Shown in pieces: positions 45,178-55,163 of a stretch of 64,000 nucleotides of DNA. The notes under the pieces were generated by a model, which ran no database searches, was not told the origin of the DNA, and was given only the letters and a program-made list of their open reading frames with translations. Each line of letters begins with the position of its first letter. Within the stretch, counting starts at the first letter, position 1. The DNA is from Pseudomonas poae (GTDB lineage: Bacteria; Pseudomonadota; Gammaproteobacteria; Pseudomonadales; Pseudomonadaceae), in contig CP110972.1 in NCBI GenBank assembly GCA_028869255.1, positions 4,159,001-4,223,000 of the forward strand. Reading direction: 5' to 3'. A program made the translations under genes and the position numbers.

Positions 45178-45852
45178 TCAGTAGTGCGTCACGTCCGCCA
45201 CGAGCAGGGTTGGGGGTGTCAGCCGGAGAGGTGTGACCTCGGTGTAGGTGAAGAAGCGGAACAGGTTCTGGCCCCAGAGGTTGATGTCCATCAGCGCGCC
45301 GCGTCGTACGTAGCCGGGGCCGATGCTGGCGGAGTCGTAGGTGGTGCCGTCGATGTTGTCGTTGAACTCGTTGTAGAAATGTACGCGGGAGTAGGTCAGC
45401 GCGGCGGCGTATGCTCGGCCGTTGCCCACGGGCAGCGGGTATTCAGGCGAGAGCATGGTGTTGGCATGGATCGGTCGGAGGATTTTGTGTGATGAGTCGA
45501 ACAGCAATCGCTGGTCGCTGCCGAACACTTGCAACCCCGCCGTGGACGCAACGACTGGAGCGGCGGCGAACAGGTAGAGCGTCACCGTGACGCCCGCGTG
45601 GCTGGTGAGCTGCACGTAGGAGCCGTCGTATCGTGGGTCAAAGAAGACGTTGACGTAGGCGCCACTGGTGTCTCCCATCAGCATCACTGCGTCCAGCGGT
45701 ACCGTGAGGTTAATGGCGAAGTAGAGCTGCTGACCGCTGGTGTAGCGCGGGGTCAGGGTAACGGCGAATTTGTTGATCAGACTGAGGCAAATTTCTTCGC
45801 CGGTGATCTGGGCGGTGCCGTAGTCGTTAAAGGCTTGCAGACCGGCAGGCAT
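45178..45852 (-). CDS. Phage tail-tip-associated protein, N-terminus shared with its neighbour
   Basis: A 224-residue protein of unknown fold with alternating hydrophobic beta-type pattern (DUF6453-like tail proteins are similar in place and style). It opens with MPAGLQ, the same six residues as the preceding 97-residue protein, and repeats a GLQVF segment internally near 128. Its ATG shares one base with the stop of that gene (TGATG). A longer frame upstream (to 46569) overlaps J and is rejected. Position after J suggests a tail fibre or receptor-binding accessory. Confidence 0.6.
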   Translation of the reverse strand: MPAGLQAFNDYGTAQITGEEICLSLINKFAVTLTPRYTSGQQLYFAINLTVPLDAVMLMGDTSGAYVNVFFDPRYDGSYVQLTSHAGVTVTLYLFAAAPVVASTAGLQVFGSDQRLLFDSSHKILRPIHANTMLSPEYPLPVGNGRAYAAALTYSRVHFYNEFNDNIDGTTYDSASIGPGYVRRGALMDINLWGQNLFRFFTYTEVTPLRLTPPTLLVADVTHY

Positions 45853-46145
45853 CAGTAGAAACCATAAAAAATCCTCACAGCCACGTTGGTTTGGTAAGGG
45901 TTGAATGGCGGCGGGTAGACCCAGCTGAGTACCCCGCCCGCTATCGAGACATTCGGGAAGATGTAGACGGTGTAGAGCGGGAAGCTCAGTTGCTTGACGA
46001 AGAACAGTGGCTCGCCGATCAGCGAGACGGCTATCGCGCCATTGACCGCGCCGGTATTGACGCTGCCGATCAGGGTTCCGACGCGGGTGGAGGTGTCCAG
46101 AATCAATGCGCCGTTGGCGTCCCAGACTTGTAATCCGGCAGGCAT
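45852..46145 (-). CDS. Small phage tail protein, MPAGLQ family
   Basis: A 97-residue beta-rich protein that starts MPAGLQVWDANGALILD. The same N-terminal hexamer opens the next gene, which suggests duplication of a short domain. It lies three bases after J and is coupled to the next gene by a TGATG overlap. Tail-tip decoration is likely but not shown. Confidence 0.6.
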   Translation of the reverse strand: MPAGLQVWDANGALILDTSTRVGTLIGSVNTGAVNGAIAVSLIGEPLFFVKQLSFPLYTVYIFPNVSIAGGVLSWVYPPPFNPYQTNVAVRIFYGFY

Positions 46146-46148
46146 GGT

Positions 46149-49100
46149 TCAGCCCCAGATCCCCAGGCGTACCCGCAAGGTGCCGTTGATGTCGTACACC
46201 TGCACCACGCGGTTGTTGATGCTCAGGCGCCCGCCTCCGGCTACCGGGCCGTTGAATTCGATCACGCCGGTCTTGTCGAGTCGCCAGCCCTGCGTGCCTG
46301 CGATGTAGTCGTTGGATTGCAGGTAGTCGCCAATTTTCAGGTTGCTGATGGAGCCGTCTTGAATCAGCGCCTGGTTGATAAACATCTGCCCGTTCTGCAC
46401 CACAAACGGCGTGAACACCTGCCCACCAGCGAGGGTGGTCACCATGGCGAAGCGGTCGGCGCTGACCAGAAACTGGCTCTGCAAACCGGCGCCTGTGTTC
46501 TCGATGCCTAAGCCAAACCCGGCAGCCACATACTGCCCGTCCTGATTCAGCTCCATCTTCACCACCCACATGGCCTGGAGCTTGTCATCGGTACTGGCCA
46601 GGGCTTGGCTGACCTGCTGCACCGAAGCCACCGCATCATCCACCGAGGCAACGACGGTATTCAGTTGATGGGCTTGAGCAATGAGCTGCTCGCCCTGCTG
46701 TTCGATGCTGCTGGAGTTCGCCTCGACCTGATAGGCCAGCGCATCTGCAGTCTCGGCGACAGTGCCGATATCCAGCCAATAATCGGGATCGGGTGGGGCC
46801 ACGCCTTGCACCGGTTCTCTGGCTTGGAACAGGCGGCTGCCCAGGCGAACAATCTCCCCCGCCGAATAGGCCTTGGTTTCGTCATACGCCAAGGCATCGC
46901 TCACCTCGCTAAAAAGCTCTTTCAGTTCTTCTCGGGTCTTCTCCAGCCGGTCGTTCACAGAGCCAGGCCCATCGCCAGTGATCAGCCCAATCTCACCCAG
47001 CAACTCCTGACCCAGCTGACTGGCGCCAATCTGCCCCGCGATCAAATCCAGAATCGGCCCGGCCTCAGCGCTGGCTTGCCCGGCCAGACCATTACCGACG
47101 GGATACCAAGGTCCGACATTCCCCGTGCGATCCACCAGCCGCGCCCAGAAGTAGAATTGCGCCCCCGCCGCCAGCCCCTGCAAGTCATGCGCGGCCTGCG
47201 GATAAGCGAAGTCACCGAGTTTCTGTGCATGTTCAAACGCAGGCACCTGCGAGGACCAAACCTCTGTGCGCTGTGTATCCTCAGCCCCGGCAGGGAAGCC
47301 CCACTGCAAGCCAATCCCAAACAACTTGTCTTGGGTACGCAAAAACGCCACCGAAGGCGGCGGCGTGATCTTGCCCTCAATGGTGGTCAACACCGAGCTG
47401 GCCGGTATCGAGGCCACATCCAGCACATTCACCGCCCGCACCCGCGCCAGGTACTGGCCGGAGTACACGCCCACTACATCCACCAACAGTTCTCCGGTGC
47501 GCGGAATCCGTACCCAGTCCCCGGCGCCGCGCCGCCACTCCACGTCATAGCCCACCGCATACTCAGCGGCGTGCCAGGCGATGGTCATGGTGGTCACCGC
47601 CAGCCCTTGTTGAGTGGAGATGCTCTGCGTGATCAGCACGGAACTGGGTGGTGCCTGCACGCCAGGCGGTATCACGGTCACCGGTGGTGGATCGATCTTG
47701 CTCGCGTAATCCACCGCATCGTATTTGCCCGGTTCATGCTGGATCAGCGTGAGCTGGAACTGCTGCCACTCCGGTCGCGTGATGCTCAGTACCTTGAACT
47801 GCATCGTCGCCAGGTCATCAGAGTCGATCACCCAGCCGCACTCCGGCAGCAGCGGCTCGCTGTACTCGGCGGCAACCGTTACCGCACGCCCCTCTACCCG
47901 CGCAATCAACCGCGACTCGGACGCACCACTGGGCAAGTTGCAGATCAAGCGCGATCCAGACGGAATCTCCACATCCCGATCCAACGTAACCACCCGCCCC
48001 GCCACCGCCGACACCCGCCCACCATTGGCCCGGCCTGCCAGCAGTTCATCACTCAGGCGAATCAACTGCCCCGGTCGCGGTATCTGCCCATCCAGGCCGA
48101 CGCGCATCGTCGCCGGGCGCGTCTGCGTCTGCTCACTGACCAACGCAAACATCCCCGCCCGCTGCGCCTGTCCACGACTGGTGCAACCCACTGCGCCGAT
48201 GGGCAAATCCTGAATACCGAACTTCGCGATGCCGTCTTCGACAAACACCGGCTCCTGCTCGGTCTCAAAGCTGTTGTCGGGGTTGTCCCAACTGACCATC
48301 GCCCGCGTATGCCGATCCCGTTTGCGCACGCCCTGGTATTTGAGGCTGATGATGTTACCGCGATGAAAGTTGTAGACCGGGTCTTGCGGCATGTCGGCGT
48401 TGACCACCATCTGGCTGCCGTCCCAATAGGCCATGCCGTGGAAGATCGAGGCGATGTCTTCGAGGACGATGTACGCCTCTTCCTGTGTTTGCAGGTAGAG
48501 GTTGCAGGTGAAGCGCGGTTCGGTGCCGCCCTTGCCGTCCGGGACCATTTGGTCGCACCACTGGGCGATGCGATACAGGGCGTAGCGGTTGACCATCGCC
48601 GCGTTGAGGCGCTCGCCGAGGCCGTAATACGGGTGCAGCGCCAGGTCGTACCAGACCCACGCGGGGTTGTTGCTGTAGGCGAGCTTGAAGGTCCCGTCCC
48701 AGATGCCGATGTAGGTGTGGGTTTCGGGGTCGTAGTTGCTGGGTACGCGCAGGATGCGGCCGCGCATCAGGGCCGAGAGTTTGGGCACGTTGTTGAATTG
48801 CTCGGCGTCGAATTCGATGCCGCCCACGGCGGTGAGGGGGTAGGTCAGTTCGGCGTCGATGATTTCGGTGATCGACTCGACTCGCATCATGTCGGCGATC
48901 AGGCTGCTGTTTTGGTTGGGGGTCAGCCTGCGGACGCGCAGGGTCCACTCGCTGCCGGTGGGGAGTTCCAGGCGGTGGGAGCGCTCGTACTTGGTAGTGT
49001 TTTTGCGTGCGACGAAGGCGGTCAACACCGGCAAATAGGCGCCGCCGTCGGTGGCAATATCCACCGCGTAGTCGATGCGATAGCCGTTGATATTGCCATT

Positions 49101-49499
49101 GGCGTCCTGGGCTTGAAGCTGGGGCCAGGACAGTCGCAAGCGCACGGCATTGATCTCGTCGTTGCTGACCGAGCTTACCCACGGTGACTCGGAGCGCAGT
49201 TCGACGCCGATGGCGATCTCGTTGTTGATCTCGGGGAAGCCGACCAGGCGATCCTGATTCAAGGTGCCCGAACGGAACTGCCAGCGTGCCCGTGGGAAGT
49301 TCAGAGTTCCGTCGGCGGCTTCGATGGGCGTGCCGTCCAGCTTGATGGATTTCAGCCCATCTACCGGGCCAACGATCTCTCCCCAGCTGAAGGAGTACAG
49401 CATTTTTGCGGTGGCGATGGAGGGCGCGCTGTCACTGGCAATGTAGGGGCGATTGGGCTTGTTGCTGCCAGCCTTAGCGCCGACAACATAACTGCCCAT
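46149..49499 (-). CDS. Tail-tip host-specificity protein, lambda J-like
   Basis: A 1,116-residue central tail-tip protein. The N-terminal region resembles lambda J (GSNKPNRPY; SWGEIVGPVDGLKSIKLDGTPI near 35-60). Fibronectin type III-like parts follow near 620-800, then a coiled-coil and a beta-rich C-terminal end (from about 850) that should contact the host receptor. It follows I-, K- and L-like genes in the lambda order and is the longest tail-tip gene here. Receptor specificity cannot be read. Confidence 0.9.
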   Translation of the reverse strand: MGSYVVGAKAGSNKPNRPYIASDSAPSIATAKMLYSFSWGEIVGPVDGLKSIKLDGTPIEAADGTLNFPRARWQFRSGTLNQDRLVGFPEINNEIAIGVELRSESPWVSSVSNDEINAVRLRLSWPQLQAQDANGNINGYRIDYAVDIATDGGAYLPVLTAFVARKNTTKYERSHRLELPTGSEWTLRVRRLTPNQNSSLIADMMRVESITEIIDAELTYPLTAVGGIEFDAEQFNNVPKLSALMRGRILRVPSNYDPETHTYIGIWDGTFKLAYSNNPAWVWYDLALHPYYGLGERLNAAMVNRYALYRIAQWCDQMVPDGKGGTEPRFTCNLYLQTQEEAYIVLEDIASIFHGMAYWDGSQMVVNADMPQDPVYNFHRGNIISLKYQGVRKRDRHTRAMVSWDNPDNSFETEQEPVFVEDGIAKFGIQDLPIGAVGCTSRGQAQRAGMFALVSEQTQTRPATMRVGLDGQIPRPGQLIRLSDELLAGRANGGRVSAVAGRVVTLDRDVEIPSGSRLICNLPSGASESRLIARVEGRAVTVAAEYSEPLLPECGWVIDSDDLATMQFKVLSITRPEWQQFQLTLIQHEPGKYDAVDYASKIDPPPVTVIPPGVQAPPSSVLITQSISTQQGLAVTTMTIAWHAAEYAVGYDVEWRRGAGDWVRIPRTGELLVDVVGVYSGQYLARVRAVNVLDVASIPASSVLTTIEGKITPPPSVAFLRTQDKLFGIGLQWGFPAGAEDTQRTEVWSSQVPAFEHAQKLGDFAYPQAAHDLQGLAAGAQFYFWARLVDRTGNVGPWYPVGNGLAGQASAEAGPILDLIAGQIGASQLGQELLGEIGLITGDGPGSVNDRLEKTREELKELFSEVSDALAYDETKAYSAGEIVRLGSRLFQAREPVQGVAPPDPDYWLDIGTVAETADALAYQVEANSSSIEQQGEQLIAQAHQLNTVVASVDDAVASVQQVSQALASTDDKLQAMWVVKMELNQDGQYVAAGFGLGIENTGAGLQSQFLVSADRFAMVTTLAGGQVFTPFVVQNGQMFINQALIQDGSISNLKIGDYLQSNDYIAGTQGWRLDKTGVIEFNGPVAGGGRLSINNRVVQVYDINGTLRVRLGIWG

Positions 49500-49506
49500 G
49501 GCAGCG

Positions 49507-50091
49507 TCAGACCTGATCCTGGGCGTAGATGCCGCCGCTTAACACCGCGCCGCCAATCTCACGTTCACCGTACAACACCGGCCACGGATTGCCCTGCGCG
49601 ACGGTGGTGACGGCGCCGCCGAACGCGTAACTCGCGCGGTTGCCCTCCTCGTCTCGGCCCAGCCCCGGCTTTGGGATCGGTGCAAGCATCTGCATCACAC
49701 CGCCGACAGCCGCGCCGGTGCCCGCTGCGATCAGGCCCATGCCCCAAGGTGACGTGGTGCCGAAGCTGAAATACCCCAGCGCAACCAACGCGACGCCGAG
49801 GATGGTCTGAAACATCCCGGCGCTTTTGCTACCCGCCACCAACGGCACGATGCGGATCACGCTGTCGTCGCGAGTGCTGAGGGGCAATTCCTGCTCGCTC
49901 AGATTGCGTTGGCCAGCGAACACCGAGAACACCAACCCTCGCAACTCGGCATCCCGCAGAAAGCGCTCAAAGCCTGGCAGCAAATAGCACAACGCACTGA
50001 TGCCCTCCGCGGGGCTGGACACCTCCAGCGGAAAGTCCCGGCCAAAATGCTTTCGCAACACGCCATACAACCGCACCGTGCGCTGGCTCAT
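49507..50091 (-). CDS. Tail assembly protein, lambda I-like
   Basis: A 194-residue protein with a ubiquitin-like N-terminal half (VRLYGVLRKHFGRDFPLEV start) and a glycine-rich hydrophobic middle (near 95-135), as in lambda gpI. It is needed for tail-tip assembly. The ATG at 50091 overlaps the K-like stop by four bases; the longer open frame above it is out of family. Confidence 0.85.
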   Translation of the reverse strand: MSQRTVRLYGVLRKHFGRDFPLEVSSPAEGISALCYLLPGFERFLRDAELRGLVFSVFAGQRNLSEQELPLSTRDDSVIRIVPLVAGSKSAGMFQTILGVALVALGYFSFGTTSPWGMGLIAAGTGAAVGGVMQMLAPIPKPGLGRDEEGNRASYAFGGAVTTVAQGNPWPVLYGEREIGGAVLSGGIYAQDQV

Positions 50092-50858
50092 GGCCGCGCC
50101 TCGCGATGCCGCAAAATCAACCGCGTACGCTGCGCCCAATCCGGCCCATACACCTCGCGGGTCGAACTGCGCCCGTGCAGGTGATGAATAAAAAACGGAC
50201 CACTGCCACCCAAATCGGGCGCCCGTTCGCTCGAGAGCGAACCGTCCGTGCCTAAAAATATCGCCGCGTGGTTGGGGTGATAGGTGCGGCCGATTTCCAT
50301 GATCAGCACATCGCCGCGCTGGGGATTGTCGACCTGCACAAACCCGGCCTCGGCGAAGTGATGCTGATAAAGGCTGGGGCCGTGCTTGTTCTCCCACCAC
50401 CGGTCGGTGCGCGGGTAATCGGGCAAGGTCAGCCCCCACTCCCGCGCATACCAATCGCGGATCAGCGTGTAGCAATCCAGCACGCCATGGGTGAAGTCGC
50501 GCCCCAGCAGCGGCGCGGTGTAGCCTTCGGGTTTGAGCCAACCAATCTCCCCACCTGGCCAGGCCACAATCGCCCAGGGCAGTTCATGCAACTCACAACT
50601 CACCCGATCCGCCTGACTAGGCCGCGCACTGCCGTTGTTATGGCTATGCACCACCGCCAGCACCTGGCCCTGATCCTCGGCCTCGCACCAGGCATTGCGG
50701 CTAATTACAAAATGCTCCGAAGCACTGGCGGCAGCGTTGAGACACGGCCAATACACGCGCCCGCTGCCGGTGCGGATCAACAACCCGCACGCCTCCTCCG
50801 GATACCTTGCCTCGGCGTGCTGCCGCATCTGCGCCTCCAGGGCGCGGCTGATTCGCAT
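50088..50858 (-). CDS. Tail protein K-like, Mov34/JAMM plus NlpC/P60 domains
   Basis: A 256-residue two-domain enzyme. The N-terminal JAMM-like domain has EEACGLLI near 21 and the metal motif VVHSHNNGSARPSQAD near 69-84. The C-terminal NlpC/P60 domain has the catalytic cysteine in GVLDCYTLIRDWY near 130 and a histidine in YHPNHAAIFLG near 190. Lambda K has the same pair and is thought to cut peptidoglycan stems during DNA entry or assembly. It lies between L and I as in lambda. Confidence 0.9.
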   Translation of the reverse strand: MRISRALEAQMRQHAEARYPEEACGLLIRTGSGRVYWPCLNAAASASEHFVISRNAWCEAEDQGQVLAVVHSHNNGSARPSQADRVSCELHELPWAIVAWPGGEIGWLKPEGYTAPLLGRDFTHGVLDCYTLIRDWYAREWGLTLPDYPRTDRWWENKHGPSLYQHHFAEAGFVQVDNPQRGDVLIMEIGRTYHPNHAAIFLGTDGSLSSERAPDLGGSGPFFIHHLHGRSSTREVYGPDWAQRTRLILRHREARP

Positions 50859-50860
50859 GG

Positions 50861-51559
50861 CTACCTCCGAATAATCAAACTCGAACCGGGCGCCCCACCA
50901 AACCGCGCGGTGTTGCCGCGTACCTTGCAACTGCGCCAGCGCCCCGCGCAGCGGTCTTGTGCGGGGTCATCAGTGGGTTCGTCGTGCTTGGTGAACAGCG
51001 CGGTGCCGATGTACGCGCAGGCCTCGCCTCGGTACTGGTTCATGCAGGCCCAGCGGCACAGGCTGGTGATTTGTTGCGTGGGAACTTTGATGCCCTGCAA
51101 GTCCGCCGGGCTGGAGAGTTGGAACTCCAGCTGCATCTCGTCTTCATCGGTTTTCTGTTCGATAAACCAGCTCATGACGCGTTGCTGGTCACTGGCCTGC
51201 GGGTTGCCGTCAGGGAAGTTAGCGGCGTCGAGGTAATGGCGGAAGGTTTCGCGGATGGTCACCTTGGCCCCGGCCAGGTCGTCCAGGTGCAGGCACAAGG
51301 CCGAGAGAGCACCGCGTACCCCTGCGATTTCGTTGCCCACTGTCAGCGTCGGCAATGCGGGGCGACCGTCGCCGTTGAGGTCCAGGCCTTTGGCTTCGAT
51401 GCTGATCGGCTCATAAGCCTGGCCCTGCCAGATGATCGTGCCGTCCTGCATGTGGCCGTGAAAGCGCATCAGGTCGCCGCCCAGGTGTGTGGCATCGACT
51501 TCGTACAGGCGAACGGCGTCACCCGGCTCCAGCAGTTGGACGTCGGTGTTGATGGCCAT
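50861..51559 (-). CDS. Minor tail protein, lambda L-like
   Basis: A 232-residue tail-tip protein. The C-terminal cysteines (LCRWACMNQYRGEACAY near 180-197 and DRCAGRW near 214) match the Fe-S-binding cysteines of lambda gpL. It follows M and precedes K in the conserved order. The start codon sits six bases after the M stop. Confidence 0.88.
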   Translation of the reverse strand: MAINTDVQLLEPGDAVRLYEVDATHLGGDLMRFHGHMQDGTIIWQGQAYEPISIEAKGLDLNGDGRPALPTLTVGNEIAGVRGALSALCLHLDDLAGAKVTIRETFRHYLDAANFPDGNPQASDQQRVMSWFIEQKTDEDEMQLEFQLSSPADLQGIKVPTQQITSLCRWACMNQYRGEACAYIGTALFTKHDEPTDDPAQDRCAGRWRSCKVRGNTARFGGAPGSSLIIRR

Positions 51560-51565
51560 GGCGAG

Positions 51566-51898
51566 TCAGGGATAGAAGACTTGTTGGAAGGTCCAGCTCA
51601 GGGTGTAGATGCCTTTGCCGTGGGGCAACAGGCGGTAACCGGTTGCGCGAAAACGCGCTGCGTTGCCGCCTGGTGATGTCCATTGGAAAGAGCGTGAACC
51701 GCGATGCTGATCCAGAAACTCACGCACCGGCTGGATCTTGGCCAGCACACCGGTCACGGAAACGTCCCAGGCTTCGGCTTGATTGTTGAGGCCGACACCG
51801 ATCACCTGCACGTAGCCGTCGCCAAACTCATTGATCTGCACGCGCTGCTCGATCTGGCCGGATGAGCCAAGGCGCACCGGCCAAACGAAGGTGTCCAC
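51566..51898 (-). CDS. Minor tail protein, lambda M-like
   Basis: A 110-residue tail-tip protein, near the usual size for gpM. Recognisable segments are QRVQINEFGDGYVQVIGVGLNN near 18-38 and the C-terminal YTLSWTFQQVF. It lies one base after the tape-measure stop and just before L. Confidence 0.87.
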   Translation of the reverse strand: MDTFVWPVRLGSSGQIEQRVQINEFGDGYVQVIGVGLNNQAEAWDVSVTGVLAKIQPVREFLDQHRGSRSFQWTSPGGNAARFRATGYRLLPHGKGIYTLSWTFQQVFYP

Positions 51899-54800
51899 TT
51901 AGCGCCTCCCAGTTGAATCCAGCAAGCCGTTTTGCCGTTGTTCCTGGCGGATGACTTGCCGGACGGCGTCTTCAATCGCCTGGCCCATCTGCTGCGCGAA
52001 TTGCTGGGCGCCTACTTGGGAGGTGACGGACATTGCACTGCTGCCTCGCGCATCGACGTTGATGTTCACACTGACCGGAGGCATTGGCTGCGCACTGCCG
52101 GGCGGTGCCTGGGCCAGGAATTGTTTGAGATCGCGATTGGTGCGACCGTCCACTACCCGCTCGCCCTGTTGCAGTAACCAGGTGCCGGTCTTCGGAATCG
52201 TGTCGATGCCCTCGTGGGCCATGCCGACCAAGGTGGTCGCGGCGATCATACCCACCGAGGCATAGCCCAGCGCCCGAACCAACGCCGCTGCTGCCGGCCC
52301 CGCTGGCCCCAACTCCAGAGCCTTGGTCGCCGCCACTTCGGTGTTGATGATTGCCTGGGCCATGGCCGCTGCCTTGCTGGCGAAGAACAGTAGCTTGTAG
52401 GCTGCCGAACCTTCACCGGCGAGTTGCTTGAATAGGTCAGCGGCGTTGCCGGTGAGTTCGCTAAACACGCCGAGCGTGGCTGAGCGATAGGCGTCTTGAA
52501 TCGCGGCGAGCCGGTCATTGTTCTGTTGGTTGATCTCGGCAACACGGTCCAGGTACTGCTGCTCGCTAGTGAGTTTTTGATCGAAGAACAGTTGCTGACG
52601 CTCCAGCTCTTTGTCGCGCCATTTTTGAAGTTCGCGCTCCACTTCGGTGAGGCGAATCAGCTCGGCACTTGGGCCGCCGACGGCGCTGTCCATTCCCATG
52701 AAGGCAGGTGCTTTGCCGACCGATGCGCCGGAGATTGTATCGGCTGCGGTGCGGTATTGATCCGCCGATAAGCCGCCCTGTTTTTGCAGTCGGTCCAGTT
52801 CGGCAAAGCGCTTGCGTGTGCTGACCAACAGGTTGTCTTCCTGCTGCTGAACCTCCGTCAGCAGCTCCTGATAGCCGCGCTGCGTATTGAGGTGATCGAC
52901 CGCCAACGCCGCCCGTTGCAGCTCGACTTTTTTCAACTGATCGAGCTGGGCCAGTGAGCCTTGATTGATCTCGTACTCGATGCGGGCGCGTTCGGTTTTC
53001 TGATCGCTGAGCTGGAGCTGTTCGCGCAACGAGCGCAGGGTTCGCTCGTAACTGTCTTGAAGCTTTTGCGCTTCACGCAGGGCGGCTTCAGTGGCTTGTC
53101 GAGCTTGGCGGTTCGCCTTTTCCTGGGCGCGGTTCGCAGCCTCTTGCGCATCTTTGAGTTGAGCGACGGCCTGGGCGCGGGCCAGTAGTGCGCGCCCGGC
53201 TTCGGTCTGGCTGAGCTTATCGCGCTCGGCCTGTCGATTGATCTCGCCAAGGGCCGAGCTATCCCGCAGGCGGGCCATCTGCTCAAGCAAATTGCTGATA
53301 CGTCGCTCCCACGCAGCGGTCAGATCGGCATCTGGTGGCTTGATGCTTTGCAGTCCCGCGCTGACCCCTTCGGCGGCGCTCTGGGCGCTGCGCAATATGC
53401 CGTCTAGCGCGTCGATACGCTTGCCGGCCTCATCGGCCTGCTGCTGACTGCGGGCATAGGCACCGGCCAGGCCTTCGATTTGATCACGCAGTTTTTGGCT
53501 CGGACCAATGGCCTTGATCAACGCCTGAGTCGCCGCGTCGATATCCTGCCCGCCAGCCACCGCCCGCCGAAATACCGACACCGCACGGTCTCTGGCAAAG
53601 GGATTGGCGCTGTAGCTATCGCCCCATTTATCCAACAACTGGGCGCGCTGGCGAATATCGCGGAGCGCCTGCTCAGCCGCCTTGCGCGCTTCGTTCTGCT
53701 GGTCCAGCAACTGCTTGAGGATCGGACGCCGCTGGGCATTGCTCAGGGCCTCCCACTCCTTGCGCAGCTCGGCCAAAGGACGCTGCAAATCCACCGCTGA
53801 AACACGGGCCTTGTCTGCATTGTCACTGAACAACAGAAAACTGGTGGCCGTGGTCCCCACCAAAAACGCCAACCCCATCGGCCCGCCCAACAGCGCCGCG
53901 ACACCCGACATCGCCCGCGCCGACAACGAACTCGCCGCCGCATACGCCGCCTGCGCCGCAGCCGCAGCGCGTGAAGTCTCCAGATCCGCCAGCTTCGCCG
54001 CCGTCAGCGCCCGCGTTGCGGTGTTGAGTTGCTGCGCCGTCATCGCTGCCGCAACACGTCGCTCGGCCAACAACACCTCAGCCTGGGTAACGCGCGCGAT
54101 CATCGCCGAGGTATCCAGCGCAGCCCGCGCACGGCCCAACTCCGCCGAGTACGCCGCTCGCGCCGCGTCTACCTGTTGATACAGCGCCTTGATGCTTTCC
54201 GCCGCTGTCTGAGTGATCCAGCCCAACCCAGTGCCGACAGCGATGGCCGACAACACGCCCAGGTTATCCGCCACATAGTTGATCGCCTGCGCCAACTTCG
54301 CCGTGACCTGCGAGCCGCTGTCGGCGGTGCCGATGTACTGCATAAAGGCATCGCGCAGACGCAGGCTGGCATCCGCCACCGAGGTCGCCATGCCGTCGGT
54401 TTCCTTGCGCATACGGCCGATCTGACTGACCCAAGCCTTCGCGACGACATCTACCGTCAACTTGCCCTCAGACGCCATCAAACGCAGCTCGTCGCGGTTC
54501 TTGCCGAGGGCATCCTGCAACGCCTGCAACAAACGCGGCGCCTGGGTGACCACCGCATTGAAACCGTCACCCTGCAACTTGCCGCGCTCCAGGGACTTGC
54601 TGACCTGATCGATCACCGATGCCGTGGCCTGGGCCTTGGTGCCACTGACCGTCAGGCCCAGCGACAGGGCCTCGGTCATGTTCAAAGCGTCTTCGGCGGT
54701 GCCGCCATAGTCCTTGAGGACGCCAGCGGTGCGGATAAACAGCTCGGCGTTTTCGGAGAAGGCTTTGAAGGTGACGCGGCCGATGTCCATCAAACGAGTT

Positions 54801-55141
54801 TGGGCCTCGGCAAAGTCGGCCTGGGAGTCGGTGGCGAGTTGAAGGCGCGAGGCGATTTGGCCCCATTGGTCGGCCATGGCGACAAGGTTGCCGACGGCCA
54901 GGGCTCCGGCCATTACGCGGACGTAGCTGCCGACGGTGCCGGAGATTGAACCAAGGGCGCGCTCCTGGGCGCGGATTGCAGCTTCCTGGGCGCGCCATCC
55001 TGCGGAGGCTTCGCGGTTGCCGGCAGTAACTGTGCGCAGATAGTCGCGCCCGACTCGACCGGCGCGGGCCATTTCGCGTTGGTAGGCGCTGGTTTCGGCG
55101 GAGACGCTGACGATCAGGGAACGTAGGGTTTGTCCGGCCAT
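51899..55141 (-). CDS. Tail tape-measure protein, lambda H-like
   Basis: A 1,080-residue protein that sets tail length and helps eject DNA. The N-terminal part has the tape-measure domain (GNLVAMADQWGQIASRLQLA; SLGLTVSGTKAQATASVIDQ near 145-165). Long Ala/Gln/Arg-rich coiled coils fill about 360-800, hydrophobic segments lie near 300, 410 and 950, and a C-terminal domain completes it. The start at 55141 (MAGQTLRSLIV) follows GGAAG. Unusually, about 3 kb of non-structural genes separate it from its chaperones. Confidence 0.92.
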   Translation of the reverse strand: MAGQTLRSLIVSVSAETSAYQREMARAGRVGRDYLRTVTAGNREASAGWRAQEAAIRAQERALGSISGTVGSYVRVMAGALAVGNLVAMADQWGQIASRLQLATDSQADFAEAQTRLMDIGRVTFKAFSENAELFIRTAGVLKDYGGTAEDALNMTEALSLGLTVSGTKAQATASVIDQVSKSLERGKLQGDGFNAVVTQAPRLLQALQDALGKNRDELRLMASEGKLTVDVVAKAWVSQIGRMRKETDGMATSVADASLRLRDAFMQYIGTADSGSQVTAKLAQAINYVADNLGVLSAIAVGTGLGWITQTAAESIKALYQQVDAARAAYSAELGRARAALDTSAMIARVTQAEVLLAERRVAAAMTAQQLNTATRALTAAKLADLETSRAAAAAQAAYAAASSLSARAMSGVAALLGGPMGLAFLVGTTATSFLLFSDNADKARVSAVDLQRPLAELRKEWEALSNAQRRPILKQLLDQQNEARKAAEQALRDIRQRAQLLDKWGDSYSANPFARDRAVSVFRRAVAGGQDIDAATQALIKAIGPSQKLRDQIEGLAGAYARSQQQADEAGKRIDALDGILRSAQSAAEGVSAGLQSIKPPDADLTAAWERRISNLLEQMARLRDSSALGEINRQAERDKLSQTEAGRALLARAQAVAQLKDAQEAANRAQEKANRQARQATEAALREAQKLQDSYERTLRSLREQLQLSDQKTERARIEYEINQGSLAQLDQLKKVELQRAALAVDHLNTQRGYQELLTEVQQQEDNLLVSTRKRFAELDRLQKQGGLSADQYRTAADTISGASVGKAPAFMGMDSAVGGPSAELIRLTEVERELQKWRDKELERQQLFFDQKLTSEQQYLDRVAEINQQNNDRLAAIQDAYRSATLGVFSELTGNAADLFKQLAGEGSAAYKLLFFASKAAAMAQAIINTEVAATKALELGPAGPAAAALVRALGYASVGMIAATTLVGMAHEGIDTIPKTGTWLLQQGERVVDGRTNRDLKQFLAQAPPGSAQPMPPVSVNINVDARGSSAMSVTSQVGAQQFAQQMGQAIEDAVRQVIRQEQRQNGLLDSTGRR

Positions 55142-55163
55142 GGGTACTTCCAACAATTAGCCA

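Noticed and set aside
45178..46569. 463-codon extension of the tail protein frame upstream of 45852
   Set aside because: The extra part overlaps J and the 97-residue gene and is Arg/Gly-rich shadow sequence; the ATG at 45852 has family-like coupling.
46605..49187. 860-codon open frame on the plus strand opposite the J-like gene
   Set aside because: Antisense shadow of a GC-rich gene: Arg/His/Pro-rich, no domain, and it lies wholly within a well-supported J homologue.
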